A stretch of 64,000 bases of DNA from Apus apus (GCF_020740795.1 NC_067285.1:14872001-14936000), one strand, 5' to 3'. Counted from the first letter of the stretch, positions 21,601-36,600 are shown. A program made the numbers and translations. Notes: generated by a model not told the origin, from the letters alone.

Positions 21601-24600
21601 TGCAGAACAGGTCATGGTCTGGTCTCGCTGGGCTTTTTGGTGTTTGCAGCTTTTAAACCTCCTGTTGGTTTGCACCTGACCGTGGCTCTCAAGGCACAGG
21701 AGTGGAGAGAATGGGGATGGGGAAGAACCCACTGGAGTTTGTGCAGGAACATGGAGGTGGGATGTGGGAAATAGATGAACATTGAAACATGTGAGAGAGC
21801 AAGGCAACAGCCATGAAATGGGTGGCATCTCACTTACTGGTGGAGTTGTCTTTAAAACAACAGCAAAATCCATTTTAAATACCTCTATTGTGTTTAACAG
21901 CCCAGGATTTACTCCTCAAACTCCTTCCCTGGCTTAAATCTTTCTAACTGTATGCCTGCTCTCTGGCTGCTGCCCCTGCTGTGCCAGGAAAGCTGGCCAT
22001 GAGCCACCCACTGTCCTTGCTGTGCCAGGAGAGCTGGCCGTGGGCCATTTGCAGTCCCTGCTGTGCCAGGAGAGCTGGCCACAGGCCACCCGCTGTCCCT
22101 ACTGTGCCAGAAGAGCTGGCCTGCACCCATCCAGCCAGGAGCAACCCAGAGGGCCCTGAGGCCCTGGGGATTTGGGGATGGAGGGGAGGTGGCTTGGACA
22201 GGGGAATTGGCTTTTCAGAAGAAATTCATCAAACGTTTGCCCCAGGCTCAGATTCATCTCAAACAAAGTTCAGAGGCCCACATGCTGCCTCTGGCCCAGG
22301 GCCCCAGAGCTGGCAGGTACACTTGCCAGAGGGGTGTGGGCAGGAGCAGCCTAGGGCGCTCCAGGAGATACCCAGAACAGCAGAGGCAAGGGACAGTGCT
22401 CTCCTGCTCACTGGTTTGCTCTCTGGAGCCACCCTGCAGGCCATGCTGGGGGGCTTAGCACAGACCCTGTGTTGGAGACACCTCCTGCCTCCTCCCCTGA
22501 CCCTCAGGGTGCTGTTGTGGGGATGCTGTTTTCACCAGCTGAGTAAGTAGAGGCAATCAAGACGTGGCTCCCTCAGCCTCTGCCCCCTTGCAGCTGCCCC
22601 CCCAAGATCCCAACACAGCATCACAGTGGTAGGGTCGTGCACCTCTCCGGTGCAGATCCCCAGCCCTCTGGCAGTGTCTGCCAGGTCATGCACTCATCAA
22701 TCCCTTCCATGGGAGATGCAGAGCACCCAGGCCCTCTGCACAGCTCTCCTCTTACAAGGCAGGGTACTTACTAGCTCCACCGCCCAAAGATGAAAAGGAA
22801 ACCTGCTACTTTTAACAGGATTTTTTGTAGTTTCTTTATCAGCACCATGTGTGCTCAGAGTTCCCCCAGGCATTTTTTAAGAATGAGGGATGCTGTGGGG
22901 CACTGGTGAGAACCGCTGCTCCCCGTGAGGCTGAGAATACCCTTCAAGTGCACTTCACCTCAGTTTCTACAGATCTGAAGTTGAGTGCTGAGGCTCCAAG
23001 CTGGCTTCTCCTGGGTCCACCCCGTGCCATGCATGGTCCTGCAACACCTCTCCCTCTGGCTCTGCAGTCTACACTGACACTCCTCGATGGCTCCAGCCTC
23101 CCTCCCATGCTTCCAACTCTGGGCACTAGATGAAGTTTCAACTACAGACGTAACACTCTCCCATCTGCCTTCAACATGTTGCATCTGACTTGAACTAACG
23201 TCTCCTATTAATACTGCAAGAAACAGAATTGGAAAAATTAATTTTCAAGCAGAGTTCAGACAGGCCACAAGGAGAGAAACCTCCTGCAAATGAGTGGGGA
23301 GAAGCCAGCACTACTGCGATGTCCCCAGGCAGACCTACCGGCAAGGGGTTGAAGTTCTGGTCCACCAGGTGGTTGTGGCCGTGGTCCAAGAAGGAGTGCC
23401 GCACCACCACGTCAATGCCCTGGCTGGCCAGCAAGCCCAGAGTGTTCAGCCACCTGGAGACGGAGGGAGTAGAGTCAGGCCACTGTGGGGGGACTCCTCT
23501 GCCCCAGCTGTGCCCACCATGCACACCCCAATGCCATGCCTGAGCCCCTGTGTACACCCCAGTGTTGCAGCCCTGTGCCCAAAGCCTGGGTTGCCCCACA
23601 GCCTGCCAGCACCTTGCACCCACTATGTCAGCAGTGGGAGCACTGCAGCAGCCTGTCTCCTCACACCCTCTGGGCAAAGTCTTCAACCCTTGCAGTCTGC
23701 TACTGCCCAGATATGCCAGTGCTGTCCCTGCACCTCCCTGCAAAGCCCACAGGATCTTCCTCCATCTTTCATGATCATGGCCAGCTCTGAAGGTGTGAGC
23801 TGGGGCTTTTTCAGCAGGATGCCCACACCATTGGGCTGTGCCAGTAGACAAGCCCCAGGAGCCAGGAATGGTTGTGGCTTTGAAGGAGAGAAAATGTTTT
23901 CCAGAGCAGAGTCTCACCAAGCCCTTCCCTGGGCAGGTGCCCCTGGAGTGAAGGTGTGCAAGGATGCACGGCTGCAGCCTGAACCAAAAACACAGAGTAG
24001 GAGAAAGCCCAGGAGATTTGGAGCTGCTGAGCAAGGAAAGCCTTTCAGGGTGCCAGCCCTAGGTCCTAGGGCTGGCATGCCTGGATCACACCTCCTCTTC
24101 CACATCATGCCCTGCTGGCACACTGTGAGTACCTGTGTGAAATCTCCAGTACTCCCCTCCTTGCTCTGCTTCTCTCAGTCTGCCAGAGACTGGGTCACCT
24201 ACAGGAAAGCAGAGCTGAGGAGGGGTAGTAGGGAAGACATGGAGAAAATATTGGTGCCCAAGTTGCCAGGGTAGTACCACAGGGGAGTACAGGACACAGA
24301 GCCCGTGCAGGTGACAGTGCCCTGGCACTGGGAAGCCAGCGTAACTCACAGGAACCCAGCTGCATAGGAATCAGAGAGGTTGTTCATGCCTCCAGCCGAG
24401 GTCGCACCGACACCTTCCAGCCAGATCTTCTTCCCTGGTGTGTAGGTGTTCACTACCTACACAGGACACCAAAAGCGACCAAAATTACTCTCATAAACAT
24501 GTGATTTAAAGCCAAGGCAGACATCTCCTGTGCTACACTCCAGGAAGGTTTAAGGAGACCTTTGGTAACATTGCTCCTGGGCAGTGTGTGCCCAGTGACA

Positions 24601-27600
24601 TGGTCACAAAGTGCCTTCACCATGTCTGAGCAGTGGAAGACTGGTCCTTGCTCTCTCCTGTCACTGCCATATGTCCACTGCCCATCTTCTGGATCTGCTC
24701 CAAACATGGTCTTGCAAATTTGCTCTCATGCTCCCAAACCCAGGCCCTGCTCTTTCCCTGCAGTCTCCTCACACTTTCCACCCTGGGGGCTGCTCTCTCT
24801 GCTGTGTCACTTCAGCTCTCCACATCCCCATGCACTCTGCCTGCCAGCCACAAGGAGCACCTGATCTGCAATGGCTCAGCAGCCTGGGAGCCCTGGGACA
24901 TGTACTGGAGCCATATGGAGGGATGGTTGAGCACCTGAGAAGAAAGCAGTGGGTTTCCCTGGGTCAGGGCAGAACCAACCCTGTGGCTGAGGAGGGGCTG
25001 CTTCATCATCATCCAAGGGGTACCTGGCACAGGCAGGATGTGCAGGTCCATGCCTGCTGGCCCCCCTTGTAAGGCTCCAGCCAACAGTGCAGACACCCAT
25101 GAGATGCCAGGTGGGACAGGAGGGCTCAGATGGCCAGAGCTGTCCTCTCCCAGCATGAGCAACCTCCGACACTGCACAACGCCCTGTCCTTTCTCCTGCT
25201 ATCCCACTTCTCCAAGCCGGGTGATGAGCTCCCACGACCAGATGTCTGCAAACTCAGCGGCCCGAGGAACACTCCACGCAGCCTGATGGATCCTGCCCCA
25301 TTAGTGAGAAGCGCTGGAATGTGCTGGATGGACTGGGATCCCTCAAAGATGTTAAATACGCCAGCTCTGGGCTGCCTCCCACTCACAGCCTGTGAGAGTC
25401 GACATCCCTCACTGAAGCCCCAGAGGTGTTGGCATCCTGCCTGTAATTATCTAAGCCCGCCACCTTCCCCAGTCAGAGAGGAAGCAATAAAACAGGGAAG
25501 TGGACAAGCCCAGCTGCTCTAATCAGCCCCGGCAGGATGCATGGACTCAAAGCCAAGCTGGAGGCTATTAGCACCCAGCACTGTGCTTTTGCTCAGCCAC
25601 ACTGGCATTCCCAGGAGAGCTCTTCCCCAGCTCTGCCCTGCACAGACCAAATCTTGCCTCATGGGTGCAAGGGTTCTCTCAGCCTGCACCCAGGGCAGCT
25701 CCTCACTGCTGCTAGTCTGGGGATGAATGGGGTCCAGGAGCCCCTTAGGGTTGGTGTCACATCCTGCTGGAGATGTCACCACCCACCAGCCCATGGCTGG
25801 GAGAGCAAATGCCTTCCTCAGCCATCCCACTGTCCATTTTTGGTGGGGTTGTGTCCCCCCTGCTGGACCAGGGCTGGCTGGTGCCCCTCGCTTGCCCCCA
25901 TGCTGATCCCACCAGTCATCCCATCATGCCTCCCCATAGCAGGAGCATCATCCACATACATGGATGATTCCCAGCTTGCACTGGAAGACTCGGCAAGCAG
26001 CTCCTCTCCTCCAGTTTTGCTGAGCCGACCCTTGCATCCCCTTTCCCAGGGCCTCTGAGTTGTTTACTCATCCTACGATTTCTCCCTGCAGGAATTACAA
26101 CAATAAGACATTGTGGTGACTGGGATGGTATGAAAACCTAGACAAGACAGACGGACATCTCCTGTAGCCCCTAAAGCCTTTCCCACTTACTAGGTCTTCC
26201 TTATTTGCTGTCAAACTGACAGTTGAGTGGGCTGGTCATAGCCCTGGCCCCCATGTCAGCCAAAGTGGGGGGACCCTAGGAAGCCCCCATCCCCTACCCA
26301 TTTGCTAGAGATGCAATCCACATCTCCTCACTGGTGAGGGCCTGCTGCTGGCTGTGCTGGCCAGGCAGAGCACTGGGCTCTGACACAGCACACCAGCGAC
26401 AGCTGGGTTTTGTAACACAGTCAAAACATGATCATCGTGGGGAAAAAAACAAGTTATTCATTCTGGTGAAAATCACACTGGAAATGCAACTGTCACAACT
26501 TTGCAAGCAACATTTTTAGGCACTGTGAGCGAGTGTGGCAAGATAGTGCAGTAGGAGATCTCCCCTGAGCAGGCACAGCGCTGCTTTCTCCTGGTTGCTG
26601 TCTCTTCTCCTCCCTCCTCTCCTTGTCCTTGGGAGCAAGTTTCAAGAACGGATGGATGGGACACTGGAGAAGATTAGCTGGTTAGAAAGGCTTTGCATGG
26701 CAGCGCCTGCCCCTGTCCAGTGCATCCAGCCTGCATCCCTCACACTGGCACAGCCCACACCGTGCTGCAGCCGGCAGCTGCTTCCCTCCCAACCCGCCGC
26801 ATGTCCCGCCCGGGCCAGGCGCCGTGCTTCCCAGGCCTTCCTGCCATGCCCTGGGTGAGGGCTGGCTGCATTTGGGCTGGGAGCACAGCCAGCTCCAGCA
26901 GCTGCTCTCCATCCCTGGCCCATGCCAGCTCCCCTGGGAGCATGTCAGTGCTGGGGGCAGAGCCCTGGGCACGAGCTGTGCCAAGGCCGGGCGCCCCGGG
27001 CGCGGTGCCCCCTTGCCCGTCGCAGACCCTCCGCACTCACGCACTTTCTGGATTTTCCTGATCTGGTCAGACAGGGTGTCTAACAGGCGTGTTTTCAGGA
27101 AGTCCGTCACTTTGGCCACTCGGCCATCAATGTAGTAACTAGAAGGAAAATAAGACAAGGATCAGACAGCTGGGAGTAGGTCTACCCTGAACCATGTCCT
27201 CCCATCCCCCTGCTGCCCTGTGCCAAGAAAACTCCTCTGCTCCAGGGGAGTCCCTGCTTGCACCCTGCCCTGCCCTGGCCCTCCGGCTGTGCTGGTGCAT
27301 GGCAGATGATTTCAGTCTCCAAAACAGGGCGTGAGGTGGAGGCACCCTTAATGCTGAGCATCCTGCACTGCAGAAATCAGGGGAAGTTTGCTCTTGCTTA
27401 ACTACTCCTGGTGAAACGCTGGGAGCAAAAACACCACCTGCAAAAGCCTTGCAGCAGCCTCTGTACTGATCTAATGGAGACACCATGGAAAGAAACCCTC
27501 CAACACTGTGCCTGTGATACCAGCACCTGGGCTCCACTACCAGGGAGATCTTGTGAGATCTTCCACTCACACAGCTCATGCCATCTGCACCCATTCCCTG

Positions 27601-30600
27601 TCTTAGGGACACCCTGTTTCCAAAAGCAGGTACACCAGTCAGCTCTGGGCCCAGTATCATTGCTACTGGAAAGGTTACTCATATGTGATGTCAAAATGGA
27701 AGATACTCATCCAATGGCTGAAACAAAGGGCCCCTTAGTCACAGGAGAGCACTACGCAGACACCAGAGAGAAGGGTCTCAAGAAGCAAAGACCCTTTGAG
27801 CCCACTGGAAATGGCTGCAGTAAACACCCAGGAGGGGACAGGGAAGCCTGGTCACACTCTCAACCATGGGATAACCATATCACTCTGCCTGGGCTGTGGG
27901 ACATTCTCTATTCAATGGCTGATCTGCAGGGGGAACTGTACAGATCCTCTTCTGGTCCAAGAACCAGAATTGCTCCAGGACATCCTGCTAATGCTATTAC
28001 CCATAACATACATCTCATCCACACCAGTGAGTAGCTGTAGTGATCATAGTGGCTGATACACTTGGGTGCTGGAATGCGGGAGCATTCCCAAAGGATGCTG
28101 CCAGTTCACTTCAGCCAGAGCAACTGGCACATGTGCAATATGCACGAGTGCTCAGAGAGAATTTTTGCATCTCACTGCTCCAAGTCACTGTCCAGGTAAC
28201 AGGGTAAAGATGCTTGGATGCACGGGGCTGTGGTGAAAGTGGAGCAACACCAGGACTAACTGGCCCAGAATAGAAATCCATTAAATGAGGAGAATTTCTT
28301 GTGCCAATCCTTCCCCAGATGTCTAGTCCCCGCTGTGTCCCCAGGGCAGCATGGAATCATGCCCAGTTTCACTCCAATCTTGTGTAACACAAGGAAGGAG
28401 GAAAGAGGCATTTCTGTATGTCTATATTGACTGGAAGGTGCTAAGGGCAGAGATTATCTCAAGAGAAGACTTGGGAAGTGTTCAAAATCATTCCAGTCAC
28501 TTACACACTATTGAACCACTGGCTGCCAGGAGGAGAGCAGATCTGTAAACAGCAGGCAGTGGTGGGGTTTACAGAGATTACTTTTTAAGACTAAATTACA
28601 AAGCAGGGGACTCTGGGGATGGCAGATGTTTGGATTTTAGCACAGCACTTAAGAACTGAACAGAAATTATTTTTTCAGGCTGCTGTGGACTAAAAACCCC
28701 TGTTTTTCACCTGTGCTGAAAACTGTCTGAAAGGCCATAAAAATAAGGTTCTATTAAATGGGAAAAGATGGAGTTAGGGAGACCTCAGTCTCCTTATAGC
28801 CCCTCAACTCAGCAAGTTTTCTGCAGCGTTCAGCTCGTCTGTGCAAGCCAATACAGTCCCAGAAAAAAACCCTCAGAAAGCAAAGGCAGGCTTGCATCTC
28901 CTCATTGCCTCATCCAAGCACAAAGTGTGCTCTGACCTACAGCTCCGCTGCCACGTGAGAGGAACATCTCTCCGGGAACATGCCCAGAGGAGGTTCTGCC
29001 CTCCCAGGGACCGCACAGTGGAGGTAGCCTGGGCATGTGCCACTGTCCTGAGCATGACTGAGAACCTGCAGGGAAGAGAAATGCCAGGGACAGTGTCACC
29101 ATCACATTTTTTTGACACCTTCATTAACAACCCAGGGAAGTGGGGGCTGGCAGAGGGATGAAAATAAAAAATAAACCTGCTTCAGTATCAGGAAATCTTG
29201 TTGGTAGCACGTGCCCTGGGAAAGTGAGGAGGAGAGCACTTTGGTTGGAAATTTAAGCAGAGCATGAAGACAATTACCAGATTTTGTAAGACAGGCAAGG
29301 TTCTTTAGCAGATCTGCCTGTGAAGTTCTCAGACACCAACAGGTAGTTTCAACTACCCCAAAATGCGAAAGGGAGAAAATGGCAGCAGCTGCACAAGGCT
29401 TGTGAGGAAGAGAGAGGCACTGAAGCCTTCACTGGCACCAAGCTACTTGGGAAAGGATGAGCTGTTTCTAGGTTTAGGCTTTGCCACTGAGATTTGGGCA
29501 CTGCCTTTTGAGAACCTTGCTGCCAGCAAAGGCAGCACAGAAATCAGCAAAATGCAAACAACTGACAGGCATTTAAAACAGGAGAAGTGCTCATTAGGCG
29601 TGGATTATTCCCAGGAGCAAAAGCTGCAGCTTTGCTGATATTTACAATGACTCAGTGCACTTAACTTCAACCAAAAAAAAATAAATCCTGAACAGTCACA
29701 ACTCTCCAACCTCTGAAAAAGCCAGCAGCAGCTGCAGAGAGCTCCAGCACTGACAAGTACCTCCCCAGGCAGCAGCGTGGTGCACAGGCAGCCGGGCTGA
29801 GCCAGCCCAAAGGGCTCTGCATCCACATCCTCCTCCTCTCCCCGTGCTGGTGAGGTCTGAATGCAAAAGGAGAAGAATGGACAGACCCTTGCCAGTGCGG
29901 GCAGGGGTCTCTAGCAGCCATGGCTCTGTAGAGGCAGAAGACATGTAGCTCATGGACAAGCTATTTGCTCCAATACAGGCTGGCAGATCTTCCAGTGGCC
30001 TCCAAGTATGATGTAGCATCACAGTTGGCCCTGGAGCCTAGATTTCAGGGCACAGACTCTTGCCATTTCTCATAATACAGGAGAGGATACGGGCTATTGC
30101 ATGCAGAGCTGACTCATCGTGTTTCCCAGTTTGATGCCACTATCTCTGTAGACAGACAACCTATGGGAACTTGAGAAAAGCCAGCCAAGGAAAACAGGGA
30201 TCTAGTAACCAAATCCTTGATGAGTCTCAGAGGAAAGGCCATGTACAGCAACTTTGGGTGCCCTATTACACTGGCTGCAGCCAATTCTCTGCCTTCCATT
30301 TGCATTATCCCATTTCTAAAAACCTCATTTGAATATGCCATAGGAACTTGGGATGGGATTAGTGTGCTTCACAATGGGAAGTGTGACTGCATCACTCCAG
30401 AGGTGGCCAAACCAGAGCCTGGCACAGAGGGAGGACTCTGCAGAGGGCTAGGCAGGGATTTGTGCCAGCACAAAGAAACACACCACCCCAATTCCTGGCC
30501 CCTCATCCCTCACTGGAACTGCAGCATGAGACTCTAGGCACAAAGAGAAGAACTGGGAATGCACAAAAGCTGCTGCCAAAGGGTTGAGTGAGGCAGGGCT

Positions 30601-33600
30601 GAGCCAGCAAGAAATGCCCTTACCCTTGGGCAGGGTGCCAGGCCAGGCTGCACACTGCCCTCCTGGAGAAGGGCAGTGCCAGGCACCTTGGTGAACCTGG
30701 GACTGCACATCCTCTCACCTCTGGGACTTGTGTTGCCTTTAAAATGGTTTTCTGAAAAGATTCACAATCTGCTGCATGGGGCCATGAGCATCATCCCATA
30801 TTTAATGAAGGCAGTGCACTGGCTCCTGGGCAGCTGGTTTCATTTACCTCCCCTTTAATTTTAAAGAGAAACCTTTGCCCCTATTATCTGACCTCTTCTT
30901 CTGTTGCAGTTAATTACATTAAAGCCCACTTCCCAAAGCTCAGGAATTTCCGGATCTACTTTGTTGCCTGCTCCTACGGGGAGAGTCTGCTCAGAATTAG
31001 GGCACGCAGAGCAGGCAGATCCGCACCAGCAGCCTGACACCCTGCTGCAGCCACAACTGTGAAACTGAGACACCTCTGCCAGCAGAGGCAGCCCCCATCC
31101 TTGAGCATCTCCTGAGGAGCAGAGCCCCACCTGCAGCACAGGACACAGACAGCCTCACTGCTCCCCTGGAGAGGAGAAGCAGGATGCTACCCAGGTAGAG
31201 ACCTGCAGGCACAGGGGAGAGGCACTACCCACCTCCACTCAATAAATGCACTGATATAGAAGAATGACTGAGGGCTGCACTCTAGTCTTTAAGGCACAAC
31301 TCACACCCGTGCCATTCTCTGCCCCCAGATGAGGTGCCTCTGTCCACTCTGCCAGTGGGAGAGGTCTTTGGCCCATGCCATCTCCCTGGCCATGCCCTGG
31401 CATTGCCTGGAACCATGCTGATGGCCAAGGCCACTGTGCGCCAGGGACTGTGCCCTCCATCAGACAGTGCAGAGGATGGCAAGCCAGTGGGCAAAGCTAT
31501 GTCCTGGCCAGGTTTATTTACAGGTGGAGATGGCCTGGTGATTCCCTCATGCAATCCCTTCCTCCAGGCACAACCTCAGAAGAAACCATGCTCTGAGCAC
31601 TCACAGCTGGCTCATTTAAGCCCAAATATATTTCCTTGGTATGTATGTTGGGGATGGGTGTGCACACTGGGCAAACTCTGCCCTGGCACCTTTGGGGACT
31701 CTGCTCTCCAGCTCTTGCCTCATGAGCAACTCTGCCTGCACACTCAACATGTCTAAGCCAGAAGAGATGTCACCCAAACCCTGCCCAACAAAAGGTTTTT
31801 GAGCAGCATCCACCACATGCCTGTGCTCCTGGCATCTCTGGTTTGCCACATAGGGCAGGTGACATTCCATCTTGCAAGATAAACAGGGTGTTCTCCAACA
31901 AGCCAAAAGGATAGATGTCTACTGGCTTTGAAGATGCTAACATTTACTCTCCCTGTAATTAATAGGGATTTGTGCTTCAGAGGCAGCATTGCATAAGGTT
32001 TTGCCCATTAAATATGCAAAACTTGGAGTTTTGCACAACACAACCAGCCATACAGTCTGAGAAAGCATGCCTGAGGACAGCACTGGGCACAGCTGCAGGT
32101 TTAAGTGGGCGATGAGTCTTCACCATGTGTGAAGATGCCAGTGCTGAGCCAAGAGATGGCTGCGTGGAGCTTCCTGAGCAGTGGAAACCCTCATCCAAAG
32201 ACTGAGGGGGTCTGCAATAAACAGAGCATTTACTCATAACCAAACATAACCAACAAATTAAACTATCAGGGAAATGCCAAAACTCCTGGAGCCACTGTCA
32301 GTCCCACCTGCCACACCCTCCTGTAGTGGAAATTCCCTGAGCATTTCGAAGCCATTCACACATCCCTTTCCAGCAACACATTACTTCTGAAGAGGGAGGC
32401 ACACATGCTGAGTTACATATGTAAGTGAAACCATGCTCAGAAACCCTGGCAGGGTTGCTTATTTCCACCCAGTGTCACTTTTCTGTCAGCTGTATTTCAA
32501 ATATATTGTGTTTTCACTCAGAGAATAAGGATCCTTGCAATGAATACCCTTTTAAATTCCCTTTCTGGATCAAGCACAGCCTTTTCAAAGGAATTACAGA
32601 TTTGACAAATTTATAACCGGTATCCCAGGAGAAAGTTAGGGTTTGGAACAGAAAAGTTCATACTTCAAGTTAGACAGCCGTTTAGTTTCCTGCTAATAAT
32701 TTTCTTCTTGGATACAAAGGAACTTGTTTTGTTTTGTTTTGCTGTTTGGAGCAGAGGGATGAGACACTGTTTTGACATTTATTCATAAACAGTACAGAAG
32801 CCCAGCTCAGAGCTGTGGCCATTGCCAGTCCTCACAAATGCATATGGGTGCAATCTCCAGAGCTGCAAACCAAGGCTGGAGGAGAAGCAGCTCAGTAAAA
32901 ATGGGTCTGCAAGCAACATCCCAGCTCTGTCCACCCTGGTGGGGAGCTGCCCCAGCCCTCCTGCTCCCAGGCTGCTGCTGCAGTGTGACTGCTCCACACT
33001 AAAGCTGCCAAGCACTTTGCACTGACCCTGTAAGAAGTCAAAGCAGCCACTGCGGGCAGGTTCCCTGCACACCAGGATGAAACCCCACCTCTGAAGCCTG
33101 AAGGTTTGTTCCCTCAGCTCCACTGAGGGCTTGGGCCAGTGATCAAGCCCTGTTGCAGAAAGTGAATTCCTGGATCAAGTAAATGTGATCAGCACATCGT
33201 GTAATCATGAAAAGCAAACTCCCAGCTGAGACATAGATCATCACTGCACAGTATGAGCCTGTAAGTAACAAAAATCCTGCTCTAAATGCTCTGCTACCCC
33301 ACTGCCCCCATCACACCAAGCTGCTGCTTCCTGGCAGGATAGCCCCAGGAGCCAAACACCTAAGCCAGCAACACTGCAGCATGGCAAGGCCGGCTAAGAT
33401 CCCTAAGAAACAGGACTTGCTGAATGCTGGGGCTATAAACCACTCTGAGATGCTTCCACAGGAATCTCCAGCCTTAACACACCAACACAGAGACCCTGGG
33501 CACACATGCAAGAAACCCTCATGTCTTAAAACCCACCAACCTCTTTTTAAGAGCAGGTGTTCAAGTGGGATTTCAAGAGATGGGCTTTACAAACCAAGCT

Positions 33601-36600
33601 GCTACACTGCAGCAAAGCAACCTGAGCACCCCACCAAGGGTCGCTGCTGAGGACCAGTCAGGGGAACAAGCTCTGTGGGCAGCACACACAAGCCCACATT
33701 GGACCTGAGACCCTGGTTCCTGTGCTCAAGGCCAGTGATTTGCATGGGAAGTTTAATCTAGCATCAGAGCAAACCTACTTTTTCCTGGGAACAGGGAGGT
33801 CTCAATAGTTTTAGCTCCAGTGAATGTCTGTCTTTGAAATTTGTCCTTTCTGTGGTGGAAGAGTGTCCTGCCTGCCCCACAAACCAATTTTCTATCAATT
33901 CTGGTGGTCACTTTTATGCTGTGCCCACACTGCAGCACCCTTGCACTGGCATTTGTACTCCCGCAGCAGTAGGTCACAGCCCACTGGGAATCCTACCTCT
34001 GGCTAGTGTGCAAACTGGGGCAGTTGGAAATAAGAGGAGAAAAAAGATGTTTATGGATTTTCCACCAAATAAGAAAATCTTTCCCTCCACTTAGTGCTTG
34101 TCACACTCAGCGCTACAGCTCAGAGCTTGCTTTGCCTCTTCTGGATATCAGCACACCTTCCTGTGTAGGAACCAGGGAAAAACAGGTATCAGCATCTCTT
34201 CAGCAGCCCCACTTGAGCCTGGATCTTGGATGTTAACCTCCTTTCCATCAACATCTACTTCTGGGGCCTCATCTGCAGTGCAGGACAGCAGCATGTCTAT
34301 GGACATCCTCACAAAATTGAGCTGGGAATGGGGCATCACGCTTTTAGCACTGGGCTAAGCTGCCTTTCCCTCCTCTGGGCCAGTGGTTGCAGGGAGACAA
34401 TGATGGAGGTGGAAGGAAAAGGGCTTTCAGCTAGTCCCATCCATCTGTCACCCATGGCTTTTGCTTATCTGTTGTCCCCACCCTGGCCACCGCTGGAGCT
34501 GCCTGTCCCCCAGCTGCCTCCAGGGACTCAGCCATCCAGCACAGGCTTTGTTTCCAGCAATCAGGCAGGCCAGGCATGTGGGCACTGGTATTTTTAGCCT
34601 CTGTCTCAGCTGCAGTGGTAAAGGTTAATACATCGCCTCCTGTATTTGTTTGAGAGGCTCCAGAGGGAGGGACAGAGGCTCTTTCACCTGTTTAAATGCA
34701 GCAGGAGGGCAGAGGAGATGGCTGTCACATGTCTGCTCCTCTGACACCCAGACAGCACATCAGCTCCGCTCCCAGAGCAGTCTGATCACTACAGTTAGTG
34801 TTGGAAAGTAGAAGAAATGGTGAATACCTACTGTTGCCAGGTAACAGCATCCACTGTGCTGCCAGCCACTTTCATGAACCTTTAGGAAACAGAGGAAAAA
34901 ACCATGTGAGTCCAATGTTGTCACAGGAGTTCTAAGACAACCAATGCCCATCCTATATCACAGGATAGTAAAGGTGGTCGCTACACCCACAGACCCTTTC
35001 TAATGAAACTGTTGCATCCTTAAACAGAGAGAATAAATTATTCTTACTATATGAATGCAACAACCCTCAACAGCAATTAAAGAAAAACTTTTAAAAGCTC
35101 ATCTTAAAAGGAGACACTATTTCACCCAGTATGTATTTAAGCTGAGGGTCTCCTTCACTGGGCTCAAGCAAGGAGTGGGAAAATGAAAAAAAATGGAAGA
35201 AAAAAACAGCTAAGCTATTAAATGCAAAGATACCACCTCCAGCTCAGGAAGCCCCTGAACACTGGAGAATGGGAGGAAAGGCTGGACAAGTTACTGCTGT
35301 GTGCTTCCCTTTTTTTGATGCCTTCCCTGGCTATTAGCAAACTGGTGGCATTCCAACCTGGGTGCACTTTTAGTCTGTCCAGTTTCTATTCTTATCCATA
35401 CCATTTCCATGCACAAGGTTATAAAGAGTTACATGTATCTATCAGTCTCCTCACAGCTTGTGACCCAACAAAGTCACGCAACAGGTGTGTGGACAACACA
35501 CCTCCTCCAGATAGCTCCTATTTGAGTCAGGCTTGAGGCTACCCAGGTGTATCTGCTTATGCTGCTGTTGCTAAAACCAAAGCGATTCCTAGTCCTGGGG
35601 ACTGCATGTGACCACTGCAGCAGCAGCCTCTGGCACAGGCCTCCTGCCATCCCAGGCAGTCCCTCCCTGCCTCCCTGCAATCCCTCCAGCAAGCCAAACT
35701 GCACCCTGAAAACTGCGACTCCCAGGAGGAAGCCCAAGCAGTTACTCTTAAGCTTAGGAGCAGAGAGATGAAAACACAGAAAGGCTCACACCAACAGGAC
35801 AGGCCTGCTTTTCTGTTCCGTAGTGTAACGTGTGCTGTGTAGGTGATGCATTTTGGAAGAGATAATGATTACACATGACAGGAGACACTGGCTGCAGCAA
35901 GTGAATGTGATGAGAAAGAACCTGATGCTGTATTTGTCTCAGGCTGCTCTTTGAGGCACAGGGATCCCGGGAACACAACAGGAATCATGCAGCTCTCCTG
36001 CCTTCTCCAGGCCATCGGGATAAGTGGCACTGGGTCCTGCAACCCCAGCTTCCCCAGGACAGCCCCACATCTGAGGGTGGGGAAGGAAAGGGAAGGTTTG
36101 TGAGGAGAGATGAGGTCTTTAATCAGGCCAGTTGTCATGGCAGGAAAGAACAGCAAGCTTTCCGGCACATGAGCCTCTAATCAGGTCTGAAACAAGAGCA
36201 GCAAACTTCAGGCTAAATATAGCTCAGAAACAATCATTCTGACTTTAAATTAATGACGATGGTCAATTATAGACTGGGACAAAAGGGCAGCTGGACCCTG
36301 TGAAGCATAAGACGACACTGGCAAAGGCAGCAGTAATAAATCCCTGCAGACAGGGAGGGAAGAGATACAATTAGAAATGGACAAACAGTAACATGCTGTA
36401 AAACCTCCTAGCAAGGATGCTTCCCTGATTCTGCTGCCTAGCAGTGCTGTGAGCTTCAGTTCCCGGGCTTGCCTTTCAGAAATGCTTTTATATCTCTCCT
36501 AAGGGTCCAGTGCAGAGGGAAGAACCAGGGCAGTGGTTTGGAGATGGTTCCTCCCCAGCTGTTCAGGGTGAGGAGACCAGCTAGACCAGCCGTGGTGCAG

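Larger units (their letters stand above)
11032..23338 (-). other. HPSE2 intron 9
   Basis: 12.3 kb without a coding exon I can support. It holds CR1 remnants (13.8, 15.5, 18.55 and 20.35 kb) and the 41 bp minisatellite at 22.0 kb, listed separately. The rest is unique-looking intron in which I see nothing. Confidence 0.7.

Noticed and set aside
30114-30341. 75-codon minus-strand frame with protein-like composition
   Set aside because: No convincing acceptor and donor around it and no recognised homolog.
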